Shown here: positions 5,129-5,754 of the stretch, one piece after another
Numbering within the stretch: the stretch's first letter is position 1
Layout of the letters: the number at the start of each line of letters is the position of its first letter
Assembly: GCA_030824175.1 (NCBI GenBank)
Contig: JAVBYH010000153.1
Location: forward strand, 1 to 5,754
Source: Bacteroidota bacterium
GTDB lineage: Bacteria; Bacteroidota; Ignavibacteria; UBA10030; UBA8401
Direction: 5' to 3'
DNA length: 5,754 bases
Position numbers and translations under genes: made by a program
Notes under the pieces: model-generated
What the model was told of the DNA's origin: nothing
What the model saw: the letters and a program-made list of their open reading frames with translations, nothing else
The model's database searches: none

Positions 5129-5754
5129 TCATTTCGATGAATTCTTGAGCGATGCGATCACTTTCCGCACCCAGGCGCGATCGAGTTCTTTCCCCGGGTC
5201 GGCGCCGATCGCCGTGAGGTACTGTTCGAACGCCGCGACGGCGGAGGCGGTATCGCGGAGGGAGGCGAACGACTGGGCGCGCCAGAAGAGAGCCTGGACG
5301 TTCGACGGATCATAGTCGGCCACGTGCCGGTAGGCCTCCGCCGCCTCGCGGTGCATGTTCTTTCCGTAGTAATATCCGGCGAGATTGTTGTACGCGTACG
5401 AAACATTTTCCGGGTGAAGCACGTCGATCGCCTTCCGGTACGTGCGAACGACAGCCTGCACCGAATCGACTTTCTTGTACGCCAGCGCGAGATTCGAATA
5501 ATACCTCGCATTGTCCCCGTCGTGCGCGATTGCATTCACATACGACAATATGGACGAGTCGATGCGTCCGAGCGTGAAGAACGCGTACCCGAGCTGCGCA
5601 TGGGCGGCGGCGTGCGTCGAATCGACGGCGATCGACCGTTTGAAATAGGTGACGGCGGCGTTGAGGCTGTCGAGCTTGCGATAGCATTCGCCGATGTAGA
5701 AGAGGAGATCCTTGTCGCGGGCTCGGAGCTGCGCGGCGCGGAGGTAGAGCCCGA
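5129..5754 (-). CDS. TPR-repeat protein, N-terminus beyond window edge
   Basis: The frame is open from the right edge to TGA at 5131-5129, giving 207 visible residues and no upstream start. It contains about five consecutive tetratricopeptide units of 32-36 residues, at about 15-46, 47-80, 81-116, 117-151 and 152-186, each with the small/aromatic helix pattern: GECYRKLDSLNAAVTYFKRSI, GYAFFTLGRIDSSILSYVNAI (both shown only as guides to the first two units), then NLALAYKKVD, NNLAGYYYGKN and AFEQYLTAIG. A basic terminal helix follows (RAWVRKVIASLKNSSK). TPR arrays mediate protein-protein contacts; nothing here identifies the partner. Localisation cannot be judged without the N-terminus. A TTG at 5548 is merely an internal codon, since TPR units continue upstream of it. 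Confidence 0.88.
   Translation of the reverse strand, partial: GLYLRAAQLRARDKDLLFYIGECYRKLDSLNAAVTYFKRSIAVDSTHAAAHAQLGYAFFTLGRIDSSILSYVNAIAHDGDNARYYSNLALAYKKVDSVQAVVRTYRKAIDVLHPENVSYAYNNLAGYYYGKNMHREAAEAYRHVADYDPSNVQALFWRAQSFASLRDTASAVAAFEQYLTAIGADPGKELDRAWVRKVIASLKNSSK

Noticed and set aside
1..5754. CRISPR array, tRNA or rRNA genes, insertion sequence
   Set aside because: No regularly spaced direct repeats, no tRNA-like cloverleaf or rRNA stretches, and no transposase-like frame or terminal repeats were seen.

Overview
This window looks like a GC-rich bacterial chromosome segment. The coding regions are clearly G+C rich, and a short AT-rich control island lies near position 3070-3130. The left half is an arginine-biosynthesis operon read leftward: argC, argJ, argB, with argB cut by the window edge. 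The host is not fixed by the sequence. A compact argC-argJ-argB order under a classical ArgR operator, together with a Dabb-like mini-protein and a TPR protein, would fit the Bacteroidota/Chlorobiota/Ignavibacteriota group, but that is a weak inference.

Region by region (minus strand unless stated). Positions 1-682 hold the first 227 residues of N-acetylglutamate kinase (argB). Positions 683-731 are a short intercistronic gap with a 7-bp GC-rich hairpin next to the argB ribosome site. Positions 732-1991 hold the ornithine acetyltransferase argJ, and 1992-3005 hold the N-acetyl-glutamyl-phosphate reductase argC; its stop codon directly abuts the argJ start. Positions 3006-3406 form a divergent control region. 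It holds a near-perfect 34-bp palindrome made of two ARG-box-like 14-mers, a sigma-70-like argC promoter buried in that palindrome, a probable dispersed intergenic hairpin repeat, and a strong sigma-70-like promoter pointing right. Positions 3407-4792 (plus strand) encode a 461-residue HExxH metallopeptidase-like protein of unknown role with no signal peptide. Positions 4798-4834 form a strong hairpin between convergent gene ends. Positions 4854-5024 encode a 56-residue protein resembling the first half of a Dabb/antibiotic-monooxygenase-type fold. Positions 5129-5754 hold the C-terminal part of a TPR-repeat protein cut by the right edge.

How the genes work together: ArgB, ArgC and ArgJ cover the phosphorylation, reduction and deacetylation/transacetylation steps on N-acetylated intermediates. 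ArgJ recycles the acetyl group from N-acetylornithine to glutamate. The visible design suggests two levels of arginine control: ArgR binding over the argC promoter, and an N-terminal extension on ArgB of the kind found in arginine-inhibited kinases. The right half has no visible link to arginine synthesis. The least described item is the cytoplasmic HExxH protein with its own promoter; I found no clear new multi-gene system.
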